A DNA stretch of 64,000 nucleotides from Gammaproteobacteria bacterium (GCA_023266115.1 JAHFRU010000005.1:1-64000); one strand, 5' to 3'. Positions 1 to 12,223 are shown, numbered from the stretch's first letter. Notes: generated by a model not told the origin, from the sequence alone. Numbers and translations are program-made.

Positions 1-137
1 TGGCTTGAAAAGTGTCGACGACTGTGGAAAAACTGCGAGCGAAAACTGAACACCAGCGTGCAGATGGTCGTGTTTGCGTTTCTCAGCTTAATCTTGAAAA
101 GATCGTGAACAGGCTCTAAGCGACTACGCGTCACGCA

Positions 138-1148
138 CTAATCCATTTCACGGTGATAAGAACACACGATTTCTACTTCTTTCTTCGAACCGAGAATCAC
201 CGGAATACGTTGATGCAGTTCTTCGGGCAGAATGTCCAAAATCCGCTCGCGCCCGGTCGTCGCCATTCCGCCGGCGCGCTCGATGATCAACGACATCGGG
301 TTGGCTTCATATAACAATCGCAGCTTTCCGGGTTTGGATTTATCCTTGGTGTCTTTCGGGTACATGAAAATTCCACCGCGGGTAAGAATGCGATGGACCT
401 CCGCCACCATCGAGGCGACCCAGCGCATATTGAAATTCTTGCCACGCGGCCCATTGGCACCCTTGATGCATTCATCGATATAGCGCTGAACCGGCGGTTC
501 CCAAAAACGCTCGTTCGATACGTTGATCGCGAACTCCTCGGTATTTTCTGGCACTCTCATATTTTCGTGGGTCAGGAAGAACTCCCCGACATTGCTATCA
601 AGCGTAAAGCCGTTCACGGCGTTGCCGGTGGTCAGCACAATCATTGTCGACGGACCATAAACCGCATAACCGGCGCAAACCTGTTCCGTCCCCGGTTGAA
701 GAAAATCAGTCGCCGTCGGCTCCACTACGTCTTCCGGGCAGCGCAGAATAGAAAAAATCGTGCCGACGGACATATTGATGTCGATGTTAGACGAACCATC
801 CAGCGGATCAAATACAAGAAGATACTTGCCTCGGGGATACTGTGGCGGAATATTATATACGTCCTCCATTTCTTCGGACGCCATGCCCGCCAGGTGACCG
901 CCCCATTCGTTGCGGGTCAGCACAATATCGTTCGAGATCACGTCAAGTTTCTTCTGCTCCTCGCCCTGAATATTTTCGGATTCGGCGCTGCCTAGCACGC
1001 CTATCAACGCCCCCTTGTTGACTACATTGGCGATATGCTTGCAGGCAATCACGATGTCGTTGAGCAGCGACGTGAGTTCGCCGGATGCGGTTACAATACG
1101 ACGCTGGTCCTGGATCAAGAATTGGGTAAGCGTGATAGCGTTATGCAT
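138..1148 (-). CDS. fbp: Fructose-1,6-bisphosphatase, class I
   Basis: Cytosolic enzyme that hydrolyses fructose 1,6-bisphosphate to fructose 6-phosphate in gluconeogenesis and, in autotrophs, the Calvin cycle. The 336-residue protein has the usual length for class I FBPase. It carries the metal-binding signature [10 protein letters not shown] in its first half and a C-terminal substrate region ending KKEVEIV. The ATG at 1148 gives an N-terminus ([11 protein letters not shown]) typical of the family. It stands alone on the minus strand, divergent from the methyltransferase gene, with about 215 bases between them for both promoters. No second fbp or RuBisCO gene lies in the window, so a role in carbon fixation cannot be judged here. 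Confidence 0.96.
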   Translation of the reverse strand: MHNAITLTQFLIQDQRRIVTASGELTSLLNDIVIACKHIANVVNKGALIGVLGSAESENIQGEEQKKLDVISNDIVLTRNEWGGHLAGMASEEMEDVYNIPPQYPRGKYLLVFDPLDGSSNIDINMSVGTIFSILRCPEDVVEPTATDFLQPGTEQVCAGYAVYGPSTMIVLTTGNAVNGFTLDSNVGEFFLTHENMRVPENTEEFAINVSNERFWEPPVQRYIDECIKGANGPRGKNFNMRWVASMVAEVHRILTRGGIFMYPKDTKDKSKPGKLRLLYEANPMSLIIERAGGMATTGRERILDILPEELHQRIPVILGSKKEVEIVCSYHREMD

Positions 1149-1364
1149 GGCCTGTTGTTCCTTAGAATTTTGGTTCCGACGATTCTTTTATGATTTGTTT
1201 GTTCGCTATTAGCGGATAAAGCGGCTCCTCCTAGAGAGGACAGCCATACCAATTAACGTAAGGTCCACGAATGGCCGTATAGTATGCGCATTTTCGTCGA
1301 AAAAATAAACTGTTGGCGCAGAACGCGCTGGTTAAGAGTGGCCGTTTAAGGCACTGGATGACGC

Positions 1365-2594
1365 ATGAGCCTGGCTCCGCTACGTTTGAAAAAGAATGAG
1401 GAAAGGCGTCTTCGCGCCGGTCATCTGTGGATATTCAGTAACGAGGTCGACGTCGCAACCACGCCTCTTAGCGGGTTTGAGGCAGGACAGGTGGTGGATA
1501 TTTGCGATTCCCGCGGCAAACCGCTTGGTAGCGCTTATGTCAATCCTCAGTCACTGATATGCGCCCGCATGATCAGCAGCCTGCCAGGCGCCGTACTGGA
1601 TCATGCCTTGCTGGTAAAGCGTTTGAAGGCTGCACTGGTGCTGCGGGACAATCTGTTCGATAAGCCTTTTTACCGGCTGGCATTCGGCGAGGGCGACGGT
1701 CTCCCGGGTCTGGTGATCGACCGGCATGGCGATACCTCCGTCATACAAATCACGACGGCAGGCATGGAGCGCTGTAAGGACACGATCATCGCGGCGCTGC
1801 ATGAGGTTGTCCGGCCGTCGCATATCGTTCTGCGCAACGATGCGCCACTGCGCAAACTTGAAGGGCTGGAGCTTTATGTCGCTGCAGTTGCCGGCACTGC
1901 GCCGGAGCAAACGGTGATCGAGGAAAACGGCGTACGCTTTGCGATATCACCAATGAGCGGCCAGAAAACCGGCTGGTTTTACGATCACCGGCTGAATCGC
2001 GCCCGTATGCAGCAATACGTGCGCGGCAGGCGCATTCTTGACGTCTTCAGCTATAGCGGTGCATGGGGCATACAGGCAGCTGTCGGCGGCGCCGCCGCGG
2101 TTACGTGCATCGATAGCTCTGCGCGCGCCGTCGACGAGCTGCGCGAAAACGCTGACCTGAACGCTATCCACCAACCTATCGTCGCACTGGTCGGCGACGC
2201 GTTTGACGCGCTGAAAACGCTGCGTACAGAATCCGAGCGTTACGACGTGGTCATCGTCGACCCGCCTGCTTTTATCAAACGCAAGAAAGACCTTCAGGAA
2301 GGCCTGCAGGCCTATCACCGGATCAACGAACACGCGCTGCAACTAGTCGAACCGGGCGGTATATTGATTTCGGCCTCCTGCTCGTTTCATCTTGAGCGCA
2401 CCACGTTGCGCGAGGTGCTGCTGAAGGCCGCGCAGCGTGCTGATGTTCGTCTGCAGATCCTCGAACAGGGACATCAGGCACCCGATCATCCGGTGCATCC
2501 GGCGATTCCGGAAACGGATTATCTCAAGAGCTATATCTGCCGCGTGCTGCCTGCCGAGCAACGCGGACCTATGCCCGCTGACGAGGGCGGGTGA
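1365..2594 (+). CDS. rlmI: SAM-dependent rRNA methyltransferase, RlmI-like
   Basis: Probable 23S rRNA m5C methyltransferase of the RlmI/COG1092 family, acting on ribosomal RNA in the cytoplasm. The 409-residue chain starts with a PUA-type RNA-binding domain (roughly residues 1-75, including GHLWIFSNEVD). A Rossmann methyltransferase domain follows, with the SAM-binding segment DVFSYSGAWG, the active-site motif DPPAF and a downstream SASCSFHL containing the likely catalytic cysteine. It lies 15 bases upstream of lgt on the same strand, so the two are probably co-transcribed. The assignment to position C1962 is from family knowledge; the sequence itself supports only the family. Confidence 0.88.
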   Translation: MSLAPLRLKKNEERRLRAGHLWIFSNEVDVATTPLSGFEAGQVVDICDSRGKPLGSAYVNPQSLICARMISSLPGAVLDHALLVKRLKAALVLRDNLFDKPFYRLAFGEGDGLPGLVIDRHGDTSVIQITTAGMERCKDTIIAALHEVVRPSHIVLRNDAPLRKLEGLELYVAAVAGTAPEQTVIEENGVRFAISPMSGQKTGWFYDHRLNRARMQQYVRGRRILDVFSYSGAWGIQAAVGGAAAVTCIDSSARAVDELRENADLNAIHQPIVALVGDAFDALKTLRTESERYDVVIVDPPAFIKRKKDLQEGLQAYHRINEHALQLVEPGGILISASCSFHLERTTLREVLLKAAQRADVRLQILEQGHQAPDHPVHPAIPETDYLKSYICRVLPAEQRGPMPADEGG

Positions 2595-2609
2595 TATACT
2601 CTCGCCGCG

Positions 2610-3419
2610 ATGTTGACCTATCCGATGATCGATCCGATTGCCATCGAGCTCGGCCCGCTGAAAATTCACTGGTACGGAATCATGTACCTGACCGGGTTTG
2701 CGGCGGCGTGGTGGCTTGGGATCACCCGCGCGCGGCGCCCGGCTTCCGGATGGAGCGGCGAAGAAATTGGTGATTTGATCTTTTACGCCGCGCTCGGGGT
2801 CGTGCTCGGCGGGCGGCTTGGCTACATGCTGTTCTACGATACCGCCAACCTGATTTCCAACCCGATCACCATTTTCAAGGTGTGGCAGGGCGGCATGTCT
2901 TTTCATGGTGGACTCCTTGGCGTGATTACGGCAATGTGGCTGTACGCCCGCAAGACACGCCGCCAATTCCTGCAGGTAGCCGATTTCGTCGCACCGCTGG
3001 TGCCGGTCGGTCTCGGTGCCGGCCGTATCGGCAACTTCATTAACGGTGAACTATGGGGCAAGGTTTCCGATCTGCCGTGGGCGATAGTGTTTCCTGACCT
3101 GCGTGCGGGCGGCTTACCGCGCCACCCCTCGTCGCTATACGAAGCATTGCTGGAAGGCTTGTTGCTATTCATCGTTTTGTGGATATTCTCCGGAAAATCG
3201 CGGCCCATAGGCGCCGTTTCCGGGCTATTTCTTGTTTGTTACGGCTCGTTTCGTTTCGCTGTCGAGTTTCTTCGGATGCCTGACGAACAATTGGGCTATC
3301 TGGCCTTTGGCTGGTTCACCATGGGGCAGTTATTGTCATTACCGATGATATTGCTCGGCCTCTGGCTGACCGCCCGTGCCTGCCATGGTCGTGGGCGCAT
3401 TCCGTCTCGTCCCGCGTGA
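2610..3419 (+). CDS. lgt: Prolipoprotein diacylglyceryl transferase
   Basis: Inner-membrane enzyme that transfers diacylglycerol from phosphatidylglycerol to the lipobox cysteine of prolipoproteins, the first step of lipoprotein maturation. The 269-residue protein has about seven hydrophobic segments. It carries the Lgt signature [13 protein letters not shown] near residues 140-152 and the HGGLLG segment around residue 98. The start ATG at 2610 gives the common N-terminus with a conserved IHWYG motif at residues 17-21. It sits 15 bases behind the rlmI-like gene and about 50 bases before thyA, an arrangement (lgt-thyA) also seen in enterobacteria. Confidence 0.96.
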   Translation: MLTYPMIDPIAIELGPLKIHWYGIMYLTGFAAAWWLGITRARRPASGWSGEEIGDLIFYAALGVVLGGRLGYMLFYDTANLISNPITIFKVWQGGMSFHGGLLGVITAMWLYARKTRRQFLQVADFVAPLVPVGLGAGRIGNFINGELWGKVSDLPWAIVFPDLRAGGLPRHPSSLYEALLEGLLLFIVLWIFSGKSRPIGAVSGLFLVCYGSFRFAVEFLRMPDEQLGYLAFGWFTMGQLLSLPMILLGLWLTARACHGRGRIPSRPA

Positions 3420-3469
3420 CGCATCCATTATGCTAAGGCACGGCGACAAACATCGAGGACCACCGAGCG

Positions 3470-4264
3470 ATGCAGCAATATCTTGAACTGATGCGCCACG
3501 TCCGGGACCACGGCACAGACAAACATGACCGCACCGGCACGGGTACGCTAAGCGTGTTCGGGTACCAGATGCGGTTTAATCTTCAGGACGGTTTTCCGGC
3601 TGTCACCACCAAGAAACTGCACTTACGGTCGATCATCCACGAGTTGCTGTGGTTCCTGAGGGGCGACACGAATGTTGAGTACCTGCACGAACACGGTGTC
3701 ACGATATGGGACGAATGGGCCGACGGGAACGGCGATCTTGGACCGATATACGGCGCGCAGTGGCGTTCCTGGCCGACCCCGGACGGCGGCATCGTTGATC
3801 AGATCGGTCAGGCGGTCAAGCTGATCCGGCAAGATCCGGACTCCCGCCGCATCATCGTGTCGGCCTGGAACGTCGCAGCACTCGACAAAATGGCGCTGGC
3901 GCCATGCCATACCTTTTTTCAGTTTTACGTCGCGAACGGGGCGTTGTCCTGCCAGCTTTATCAACGCAGCGCCGATATTTTTCTTGGCGTGCCTTTCAAC
4001 GTAGCGTCGTACGCGTTACTGACAATGATGATGGCGCAGGTATGCGAACTCAAGGCCGGCGAGTTCATCCATACCTTCGGTGACGCCCACCTGTATATCA
4101 ATCACCTTGATCAGGTTGACCTGCAGCTGTCACGCAAGCCGTTTCCTTCACCCATCATGAAGATCAATCCTGACGTCCAGTCTATATTCGACTTTACTTA
4201 CCGCGATTTCGAGCTCGTCGGCTATGAGTCGCACCCGGCTATCAAGGCGCCCGTGGCGGTCTGA
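3470..4264 (+). CDS. thyA: Thymidylate synthase
   Basis: Converts dUMP and 5,10-methylene-tetrahydrofolate to dTMP and dihydrofolate. The 264-residue length equals that of E. coli ThyA. The catalytic cysteine lies in [12 protein letters not shown], and [16 protein letters not shown] is the conserved phosphate/dUMP-binding stretch. The chain ends in PVAV, the usual C-terminal closure peptide. folA follows after only 6 bases, so the enzyme that regenerates tetrahydrofolate from the dihydrofolate made here is translated from the same message. The start ATG at 3470 is preceded by GAGGACCACCGAGCG, which supplies a moderate ribosome-binding site. Confidence 0.97.
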   Translation: MQQYLELMRHVRDHGTDKHDRTGTGTLSVFGYQMRFNLQDGFPAVTTKKLHLRSIIHELLWFLRGDTNVEYLHEHGVTIWDEWADGNGDLGPIYGAQWRSWPTPDGGIVDQIGQAVKLIRQDPDSRRIIVSAWNVAALDKMALAPCHTFFQFYVANGALSCQLYQRSADIFLGVPFNVASYALLTMMMAQVCELKAGEFIHTFGDAHLYINHLDQVDLQLSRKPFPSPIMKINPDVQSIFDFTYRDFELVGYESHPAIKAPVAV

Positions 4265-4270
4265 TACCCG

Positions 4271-4762
4271 GTGGCCGTCGTCTCGCTCGTGGTCGCGATG
4301 GCGCAGAATCGCGTTATAGGCCTCAACAACCGGCTGCCCTGGCGACTGCCGGCCGATCTCCGGTACTTTCGCCGGATTACGCTGGGTAAACCCGTGGTAA
4401 TGGGCCGCAAGACCTTCGAATCGATAGGCAAACCACTGGACGGGCGAACCAATATCGTCGTCTCGCGCGACCCGGCTTACGAGGCCCCTGGCTGCGTCGT
4501 CGCAAGCTCGTTGGAGAGTGCCCTGAGTGCCGCCGCCGGTGCCGCCGAGACAATGATCATCGGCGGCGCCAATATCTACGCCCAGGCGTTACCAACCGCC
4601 AACCGCCTTTACCTCACGTTGATCCACCATGATGTTGAGGGCGACACCGTGTTTCCCGAAATCGCCGGCACTGAATGGCGCGAAATCGAGTGCGTGGACC
4701 ACGCGCCCGGCCCTAAGAACCCGTACCACTATAGTTTTATCGTGCTGCAACGGCGGCAGTGA
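4271..4762 (+). CDS. folA: Dihydrofolate reductase
   Basis: NADPH-dependent reduction of dihydrofolate to tetrahydrofolate. The 163-residue protein shows the chromosomal DHFR pattern: VAMAQNRVIG at the N-terminus, LPWRLPADLRYF with the catalytic acidic residue, MGRKTFESIG for NADPH binding, and IIGGANIYAQ in the last third. Translation starts at GTG 4271, six bases after the thyA stop. No in-frame ATG precedes the conserved N-terminus, so GTG is the only sensible start. It is the last gene of the apparent rlmI-lgt-thyA-folA group. Confidence 0.95.
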   Translation: MAVVSLVVAMAQNRVIGLNNRLPWRLPADLRYFRRITLGKPVVMGRKTFESIGKPLDGRTNIVVSRDPAYEAPGCVVASSLESALSAAAGAAETMIIGGANIYAQALPTANRLYLTLIHHDVEGDTVFPEIAGTEWREIECVDHAPGPKNPYHYSFIVLQRRQ

Positions 4763-4813
4763 TGTTCCACGCCGCCTGCATCCGGCCTGGATGCCGAGAC
4801 CTCGGCAGCTTTC

Positions 4814-4830
4814 GTTAAGGCGCATTTAAG
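4814..4830 (+). promoter_or_regulatory. PmrA/QseB-type direct-repeat box
   Basis: GTTAAG, five bases, then TTTAAG form a direct repeat with an 11-base period. This matches the known PmrA/BasR-type half-site (YTTAAK-N5-YTTAAK) except for the first base. It lies about 110 bases before the start of the response-regulator gene, which belongs to the same OmpR/PmrA/QseB class, so autoregulation is likely by inference. A GGCTTCCG/CGGAAGC inverted repeat follows at 4830-4867. Confidence 0.5.
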
Positions 4831-4937
4831 GCTTCCGCTCCCCCGGCCTGCTTGAATACCCGGAAGCGCCTGGAGCGCGATGCTGTTCCGGCGCCGCGCA
4901 TGCGCCGTTGAACAACCAGCAGGTTTGGTATCATCCG

Positions 4938-5603
4938 ATGATGCGCATATTAGTGGCAGAGGACGACGAACTGCTTGGCAGTGGCATTCAATCCAGTCTG
5001 TCCGGCAGCGGGTACGCGGTCGACTGGGTCAAGGACGGTCAGTCCGCCCTGAATTTCCTGAACGCCGGGCCATATGACCTCGTCATTCTTGACCTCGGAT
5101 TGCCGCGCAAGTCCGGCCTGCAGATCATGGCGCAGTTGCGCGACGCCGGCCAGGCCGTACCCGTGCTCATGCTGACGGCGCGTGACACCGTGGCCGATCG
5201 TGTGGCCGGCCTCGACAGTGGTGCCGACGATTACATGGTCAAACCGTTCGATCTCGACGAGCTGCTGGCGAGAATTCGCGCGCTGTTGCGGCGCCGCGCC
5301 GGGCGCGCCGCACCTCTGATACGTTATGGCGACATTGAGCTCGACCCGGCGTCTCACCTTGTCACAAACCGCGGTCTAGCGGTCGATATGTCGCCGCGTG
5401 AATTTTTCCTGCTGCTGGAATTACTTGAAAACCAGGGCCGCGTCATGTCCCGGCCGGCTCTCGAAGAGAAGCTGTATTCCGGAGACGACCCGGTCGAGAG
5501 TAACGCGCTTGAGGTACATATCCATCATCTGCGCAAAAAGCTCGGAAATGAACTGATCCGAACCGTGCGTGGCGTTGGTTACATTGTCGACAAAACGGCA
5601 TGA
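4938..5603 (+). CDS. Response regulator, OmpR/PhoB family (PmrA/QseB-like)
   Basis: Transcription factor of a two-component system. The receiver domain (residues 1-115) has the acidic pocket AEDDE, the phospho-acceptor aspartate in VILDLGLP (about residue 51) and the conserved KPFD lysine. A winged-helix DNA-binding domain follows, ending in TVRGVGYIVDK. An upstream TTG at 4908 would add ten unrelated residues, so I take the tandem ATG at 4938/4941, which places the first beta strand (RILVAEDD) correctly. The kinase gene overlaps its stop by 4 bases (ATGA), implying translational coupling. A PmrA-type box lies upstream. The signal sensed cannot be deduced. Confidence 0.92.
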   Translation: MMRILVAEDDELLGSGIQSSLSGSGYAVDWVKDGQSALNFLNAGPYDLVILDLGLPRKSGLQIMAQLRDAGQAVPVLMLTARDTVADRVAGLDSGADDYMVKPFDLDELLARIRALLRRRAGRAAPLIRYGDIELDPASHLVTNRGLAVDMSPREFFLLLELLENQGRVMSRPALEEKLYSGDDPVESNALEVHIHHLRKKLGNELIRTVRGVGYIVDKTA

Positions 5604-6985
5604 CGTCGATACGTGGCAAGTTGCTGGTACTTCTGCTGCCGGCGGTCTTGCTGGTGGTTGTCGCGGCGGAAGCGGGAATCTATGTTGCTACACGCAACGA
5701 GGTCGACAACCTTATCGACGCGCAACTAACCCAGGCGGCAACCGTGTTGCTAAATCTTTCCGGCCATGAGCTTCTGGAACACGAGCAGCTGCATGCCGAT
5801 GGCAACGTCACCGCCACCGATGTGCCATCTCTGCTAGACGTACTTCATCACACCTACGAGCAGGTCGTCGCGTTTCAGGTATGGCTGGGCGGTGGCACCA
5901 AACGCCTGGTAATGCGCTCCGACCGGTCGCCCACCGTCGCACTGTCTGATCGCTCCTACGGCTTCCGCGATTCACTTATTGACGGCCAGGCGTGGCGCGT
6001 CTACGCGCTGTCGAATTCCGATCAGGGAATCCGGGTGCTGGTAGCAATCAACAAACAAAGTATCGGCGAGCTGCGTGATCGGATCGCGCGACAGGCATTG
6101 GTGCCGGCGGTCATCGCGCTGCCGGTACTGGGGCTACTGATCTGGCTAGCGGTAAGCAGGGCGATCAGGCCGTTGCGGCTCATTACCGATGACGTCCGCC
6201 GGCGGCGTCCGGATGATCTCGCGCCGTTGAACAGCACGGTGACACCAGAGGAAGTACGGCCGCTGGTCGACGCGCTGAACGCGCTGTTGCAACGTGTCGG
6301 GCAGGCGTTCGATAACGAACAGCGCTTTACCTCCGATGCGGCCCACGAATTGCGTACACCGCTTGCCGGGCTAAAGCTGCAAGCGCAGCTCGCCTCGCAG
6401 ACGACCGACGAAGCGACCCGCAGAACGGCGCTGCAGCGTGTCATCCTAGGGGCGGACCGGGCGACCCACCTGGTGCAGCAACTGCTGACGATGGCACGCC
6501 TCAACCCGGAAACTGCGTTATCAACAGCGACGAGCATCGATGTGGTCAAAGTGGCGGCACAAGTATTGTCTGAGGCGGATCGCGACGCACACGCCAAGCA
6601 CATTACACTGACGCTCGAAGCACCTGTCGGTGTCAGAATTTCCGGGGACCCCGATGCCGTCGGCATTCTGGTCAGCAACCTCGTCAGGAATGCCATCGAG
6701 TACACGCCGCATGACGGAAAGGTCGAGGTCACTGTGATGGCGGACGGCGGGGGCGCGGTACTGTGTGTGGAAGACAGCGGGCCGGGCATAGCTGTGGACG
6801 AACACGACAAGATCTTTAAACGATTTTATCGACAACCGGGCACCGGTGGTACGGGTTGTGGACTGGGACTGTCGATTGTCAAACGGATTGCCGACCTGCA
6901 CGCGGCCAATATCAGCCTCGGCAAATCCGCTAACGGCGGACTACGCGTCGAGGTTCATTTTTCGGGCCTGATAAACCCGGGCTAG
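5600..6985 (+). CDS. Sensor histidine kinase (QseC/PmrB-like)
   Basis: Inner-membrane kinase paired with the preceding regulator. The 461 residues comprise an N-terminal membrane segment (about 8-30), a periplasmic sensor of about 135 residues, a second membrane segment (about 168-186), a HAMP linker, a dimerisation domain with the phospho-acceptor histidine in SDAAHELRTPLAG (His249), and a C-terminal ATPase domain. The ATPase domain has an N box (LVSNLVRNAIEYTP), DSGPGI and GCGLGLSIV. The N-terminus of the periplasmic part (GIYVATRNEVDNLIDAQL) resembles QseC-type 2CSK_N domains. The start ATG overlaps the regulator stop codon. Confidence 0.93.
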   Translation: MTSIRGKLLVLLLPAVLLVVVAAEAGIYVATRNEVDNLIDAQLTQAATVLLNLSGHELLEHEQLHADGNVTATDVPSLLDVLHHTYEQVVAFQVWLGGGTKRLVMRSDRSPTVALSDRSYGFRDSLIDGQAWRVYALSNSDQGIRVLVAINKQSIGELRDRIARQALVPAVIALPVLGLLIWLAVSRAIRPLRLITDDVRRRRPDDLAPLNSTVTPEEVRPLVDALNALLQRVGQAFDNEQRFTSDAAHELRTPLAGLKLQAQLASQTTDEATRRTALQRVILGADRATHLVQQLLTMARLNPETALSTATSIDVVKVAAQVLSEADRDAHAKHITLTLEAPVGVRISGDPDAVGILVSNLVRNAIEYTPHDGKVEVTVMADGGGAVLCVEDSGPGIAVDEHDKIFKRFYRQPGTGGTGCGLGLSIVKRIADLHAANISLGKSANGGLRVEVHFSGLINPG

Positions 6986-6988
6986 CCA

Positions 6989-7237
6989 TCAGCGCGAGCC
7001 CCGCAACAGGGCCGCCGATATACGCATAGCTGCAACGCCACTTTCGCGACGTATCGCGACGGAGAAATTGGTCGCCTGCCATTCGATCTCGAAACCCGGC
7101 GGCACCAGTACGTACGCTCTGACACGGGGATATAGCAGCAGATCAACGACCAACACACAAACCATTATTACGGCAATCGTAACGCGGGGTTTGATCGAGG
7201 TCGGGTTATCGTCATGCAGCGGGGAATCATAGGTCAT
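6989..7237 (-). CDS. Small predicted membrane protein, unknown function
   Basis: I do not recognise this 82-residue protein. It has a polar N-terminus (MTYDSPLHDDNPTS), one clear membrane segment at about residues 17-37 (VTIAVIMVCVLVVDLLLY) and a C-terminal part of about 45 residues that is probably outside the cytoplasm. The open frame extends to 7291, but the residues before this ATG (MRGAISGRWFAGGARQVA) look like untranslated sequence, so I chose the internal start at 7237. It is convergent with the histidine kinase gene, ending 3 bases past the kinase stop, and may be co-transcribed with the ZapG-like gene upstream on the same strand. Confidence 0.5.
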   Translation of the reverse strand: MTYDSPLHDDNPTSIKPRVTIAVIMVCVLVVDLLLYPRVRAYVLVPPGFEIEWQATNFSVAIRRESGVAAMRISAALLRGSR

Positions 7238-7300
7238 AGCCACCTGCCGCGCGCCTCCCGCAAACCATCGGCCGCTGATCGCGCCGCGCAACGATATGAA

Positions 7301-7720
7301 TCAATGTACCGGTGGCGCAGAACGGTCGTCCGGTTTCGTCTCCAGCGGCGGCTTCGACGGAGCCGCTGCACCGGCAGGGGCGCTCGCGTGATCAGCGGTG
7401 GGGTTGCCAATCAGCTTCTCAGCGGGCGTTATCATCGTGATCCTGGCAGCGTCGCCCGAACACAGCGAGCGAGCGCCCCTGGCCAGGTGATCGTAGACGG
7501 AGCGATAGCTTTCCGTCATGTTATTCACCAGCTCGCCGGTCCTGGTGAAGTGCTCATTCACCTGTTGACGGTGGCGATCAAGCTCGCACTGCGCTGTCTT
7601 GAGTTCCTCGGCAAGTTCCTTGGCTTTCTTTACTGCCGTGTTTGCCGTGCGGCCGAGAGAGAAGCCGGCACCAAAGCCCAGCACAAGAACGATCAAACCA
7701 TAGACAGCGTCCATCGACAC
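7301..7720 (-). CDS. YhcB/ZapG-like DUF1043 protein
   Basis: Single-pass inner-membrane protein of the YhcB (ZapG) family, which is linked in E. coli to cell division and envelope synthesis. The N-terminus MDAVYGLIVLVLGFGAGFSLGR is the membrane anchor with the glycine pattern typical of the family. A coiled coil follows (about residues 28-70, KKAKELAEELKTAQCELDRHR) with the conserved VNEHFTRTGELVNNMTESYRSVYDHLA segment. The C-terminal 50 residues are Pro/Ala-rich and disordered. The length (139) is ordinary for the family. It lies between the two-component system and pgl, on the opposite strand to both. Confidence 0.85.
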   Translation of the reverse strand: MSMDAVYGLIVLVLGFGAGFSLGRTANTAVKKAKELAEELKTAQCELDRHRQQVNEHFTRTGELVNNMTESYRSVYDHLARGARSLCSGDAARITMITPAEKLIGNPTADHASAPAGAAAPSKPPLETKPDDRSAPPVH

Positions 7721-7919
7721 GCCCTCCCCAGAAGTGTATTCACCAATTCAAGGCATGGACCGGTGAGCTTAAGTGGCATGATGCCGGTGGTCAAGCAGCC
7801 GTCAAATACCCATGAGGCCCCAATTATTTTGGCAAAATCAGTGCAGCTCGGTTACAGTTGTTTAATTATGATGGTCTTGAGTATGTTCCGGTTGCGCGCA
7901 CGCCCAGTCGGCAATCAAC

Positions 7920-8696
7920 ATGGTCGATCGAACGTCTTTGGAAGCTGGTAAATCGTTACAAATCTGCGTCGATCTCGAGGCGCTAAGTCTTGCGGCGGCC
8001 AAACGTTTTACTGACCTGGCGGCGCAGGCTATCGGTAAGCGCGGCGCTTTTCACGTCGCGCTCGCCGGCGGAGCAACGCCGCGGCGTTTGTATCAGCACC
8101 TCGCGATGCCGATGTTCGCCGAACGCATCGCGTGGCAGCACGTTCACATTTATTTCGGCGACGAGCGCGCCGTCCCGCCGGATGACCCGGACAGTAACTA
8201 CCTGATGGCGCATGAGGCGCTGTTGCGCCATGTGCCGATTCCAGACACACATATTCATCGGATTAACGGCGCCGAGAAAGATTTATCACAGAGCGCGATG
8301 GACTATGAACGCGTTCTGCGACAGCAACTGACCGCCAGCGACGGCTTGTTTCCACAGTTCGATCTAGTGCTGCTGGGTATTGGACCAGACGGACACATCG
8401 CGTCGCTTTTTCCGGATACCCCGATACTCAAGGAGACGAGCAAGCTCGTCGCTGCCGTCTACGTCGCGAAATTGTTTACCTGGCGTATCAGTCTGACGTT
8501 GCCGGTCATCAATAACGCGCTGCACATCATGGTTCTGGCGGCAGGCGAAAACAAAACGGTTATTATTCGTCAGGTGTTCATTGACGATGCCAGCAGCGAT
8601 CATTATCCGGTGCAACTGCTGCATCCGGCCGGTGAACTGGAGTGGTACCTCGATGCGGCGGCGGCGCGCGCGCTGGCGGACGGGGCGCGGGCTTGA
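7920..8696 (+). CDS. pgl: 6-phosphogluconolactonase
   Basis: Hydrolyses 6-phosphogluconolactone to 6-phosphogluconate in the oxidative pentose phosphate or Entner-Doudoroff route. The 258-residue protein has the SOL/DevB-type features: VALAGGATPRRLYQHL for phosphate binding, FGDERAVPPDDPDSNY, and LLGIGPDGHIASLFP. The last eleven residues are an Ala/Arg tail. The glucokinase gene begins inside its stop codon (TTGA), so the two are translationally coupled. No zwf gene is visible in the window. Confidence 0.94.
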   Translation: MVDRTSLEAGKSLQICVDLEALSLAAAKRFTDLAAQAIGKRGAFHVALAGGATPRRLYQHLAMPMFAERIAWQHVHIYFGDERAVPPDDPDSNYLMAHEALLRHVPIPDTHIHRINGAEKDLSQSAMDYERVLRQQLTASDGLFPQFDLVLLGIGPDGHIASLFPDTPILKETSKLVAAVYVAKLFTWRISLTLPVINNALHIMVLAAGENKTVIIRQVFIDDASSDHYPVQLLHPAGELEWYLDAAAARALADGARA

Positions 8697-9694
8697 ACGT
8701 AATATCGGGGGACGTCGGCGGAACCAAGACGTTATTGCAGATCGCCGAGGTGAATGATGGCGCTGTTCGATCCATTCACGAACAACGCTTCGATAGCCGC
8801 CGGTTCGCGAGCTTTGATGAGGTCGCGAGGTGCTTCCTCGATAACACGCCTGCCGATATCATCGGTGATCTGCAGGCCGTGTGCGTCGCGGTGGCGGGAC
8901 CGATCGAGGACACCGCAGATGGTAGGCGCGTCGACGTCACCAATCTGCCCTGGTCGCTCCAGGAGCCATCACTCGCAACGTTGTTTGACACCGGGCGCGT
9001 GCGGCTTATAAACGATTTTGAGGCGGTAGCTTACGGTACCGAGACGCTGACCGGCGCTGACCTGGTGGTGCTACAGCGCGGGCTTGACCAACCCCGTGGT
9101 AATCGTATGACACTCGGCGCTGGCACCGGGTTTGGCTGCTGCCAATCGCTGTGGCAGGGTGATCGCTATCTTGTCATGCCGTCGGAGGCAGGCCACACCG
9201 ACTTCGCACCGAACGACGCGACGCAAATGGCGTTGCTATCGCACCTGCTGGGTAACGCTTCGCAAGTCGAGATTGAGCAGGTTTTGTCCGGGCCGGGGTT
9301 GAAAACCATTTTCGATTTTCTGCGCGATTCGCGCGGTATTAGTGCGAGTGTGGGGCTTCGCGATGCCATGCACGACGGTGACCCGATCGCCGCGATTGCG
9401 CAGTTTGGCAAAACACAACGCGATCCGCTGGCTCGCGATGCACTGGACGTCTTTGTAAAAATTTATGGCGCGGTCGCCGGTAACCTTGCGCTGCTCTGTT
9501 TGCCTTACGGCGGTATTTTTATTGCCGGGGGAATTGCCCCAAAACTTTCCGCAGTGCTGGCCGACGGCCGGTTCACCACCGCGTTTCGCAACAAGGGAAA
9601 AATGTCCGCGTTGATGGCGCGCTTTCCGCTGTATATCGTGCGAGATGAAGGCGTCGGCATGAAAGGCGCGGCCATCGTCGCCAGCCGTATATAA
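8693..9694 (+). CDS. glk: Glucokinase
   Basis: Phosphorylates glucose to glucose 6-phosphate. The 333-residue protein belongs to the bacterial Glk (COG0837) family. It has GDVGGTKT at the N-terminus for ATP binding, LINDFEAVAYG in the middle with the catalytic aspartate, and GAGTGFG for nucleotide binding. The open frame can be extended back to 8642, but that part is in-frame antigenic noise from pgl. The TTG at 8693, overlapping the pgl TGA, starts exactly at the conserved first beta strand. It converges on gyrB with about 20 bases between the stops and no obvious terminator. Confidence 0.92.
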   Translation: MNVISGDVGGTKTLLQIAEVNDGAVRSIHEQRFDSRRFASFDEVARCFLDNTPADIIGDLQAVCVAVAGPIEDTADGRRVDVTNLPWSLQEPSLATLFDTGRVRLINDFEAVAYGTETLTGADLVVLQRGLDQPRGNRMTLGAGTGFGCCQSLWQGDRYLVMPSEAGHTDFAPNDATQMALLSHLLGNASQVEIEQVLSGPGLKTIFDFLRDSRGISASVGLRDAMHDGDPIAAIAQFGKTQRDPLARDALDVFVKIYGAVAGNLALLCLPYGGIFIAGGIAPKLSAVLADGRFTTAFRNKGKMSALMARFPLYIVRDEGVGMKGAAIVASRI

Positions 9695-9716
9695 CCATGT
9701 TCGACGCGCGATCTTC

Positions 9717-12158
<2,442 letters not shown>

Positions 12159-12223
12159 CTAGCATCCTGCGCTGAATTTTGGGTTGTTTTTTTGGGTGGA
12201 GTTATGCCAATAAGACCGCAGGT

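Noticed and set aside
23-31. Isolated DnaA-box-like TGTGGAAAA at the window start
   Set aside because: A single degenerate copy without companions, 14 kb from dnaA; expected by chance.
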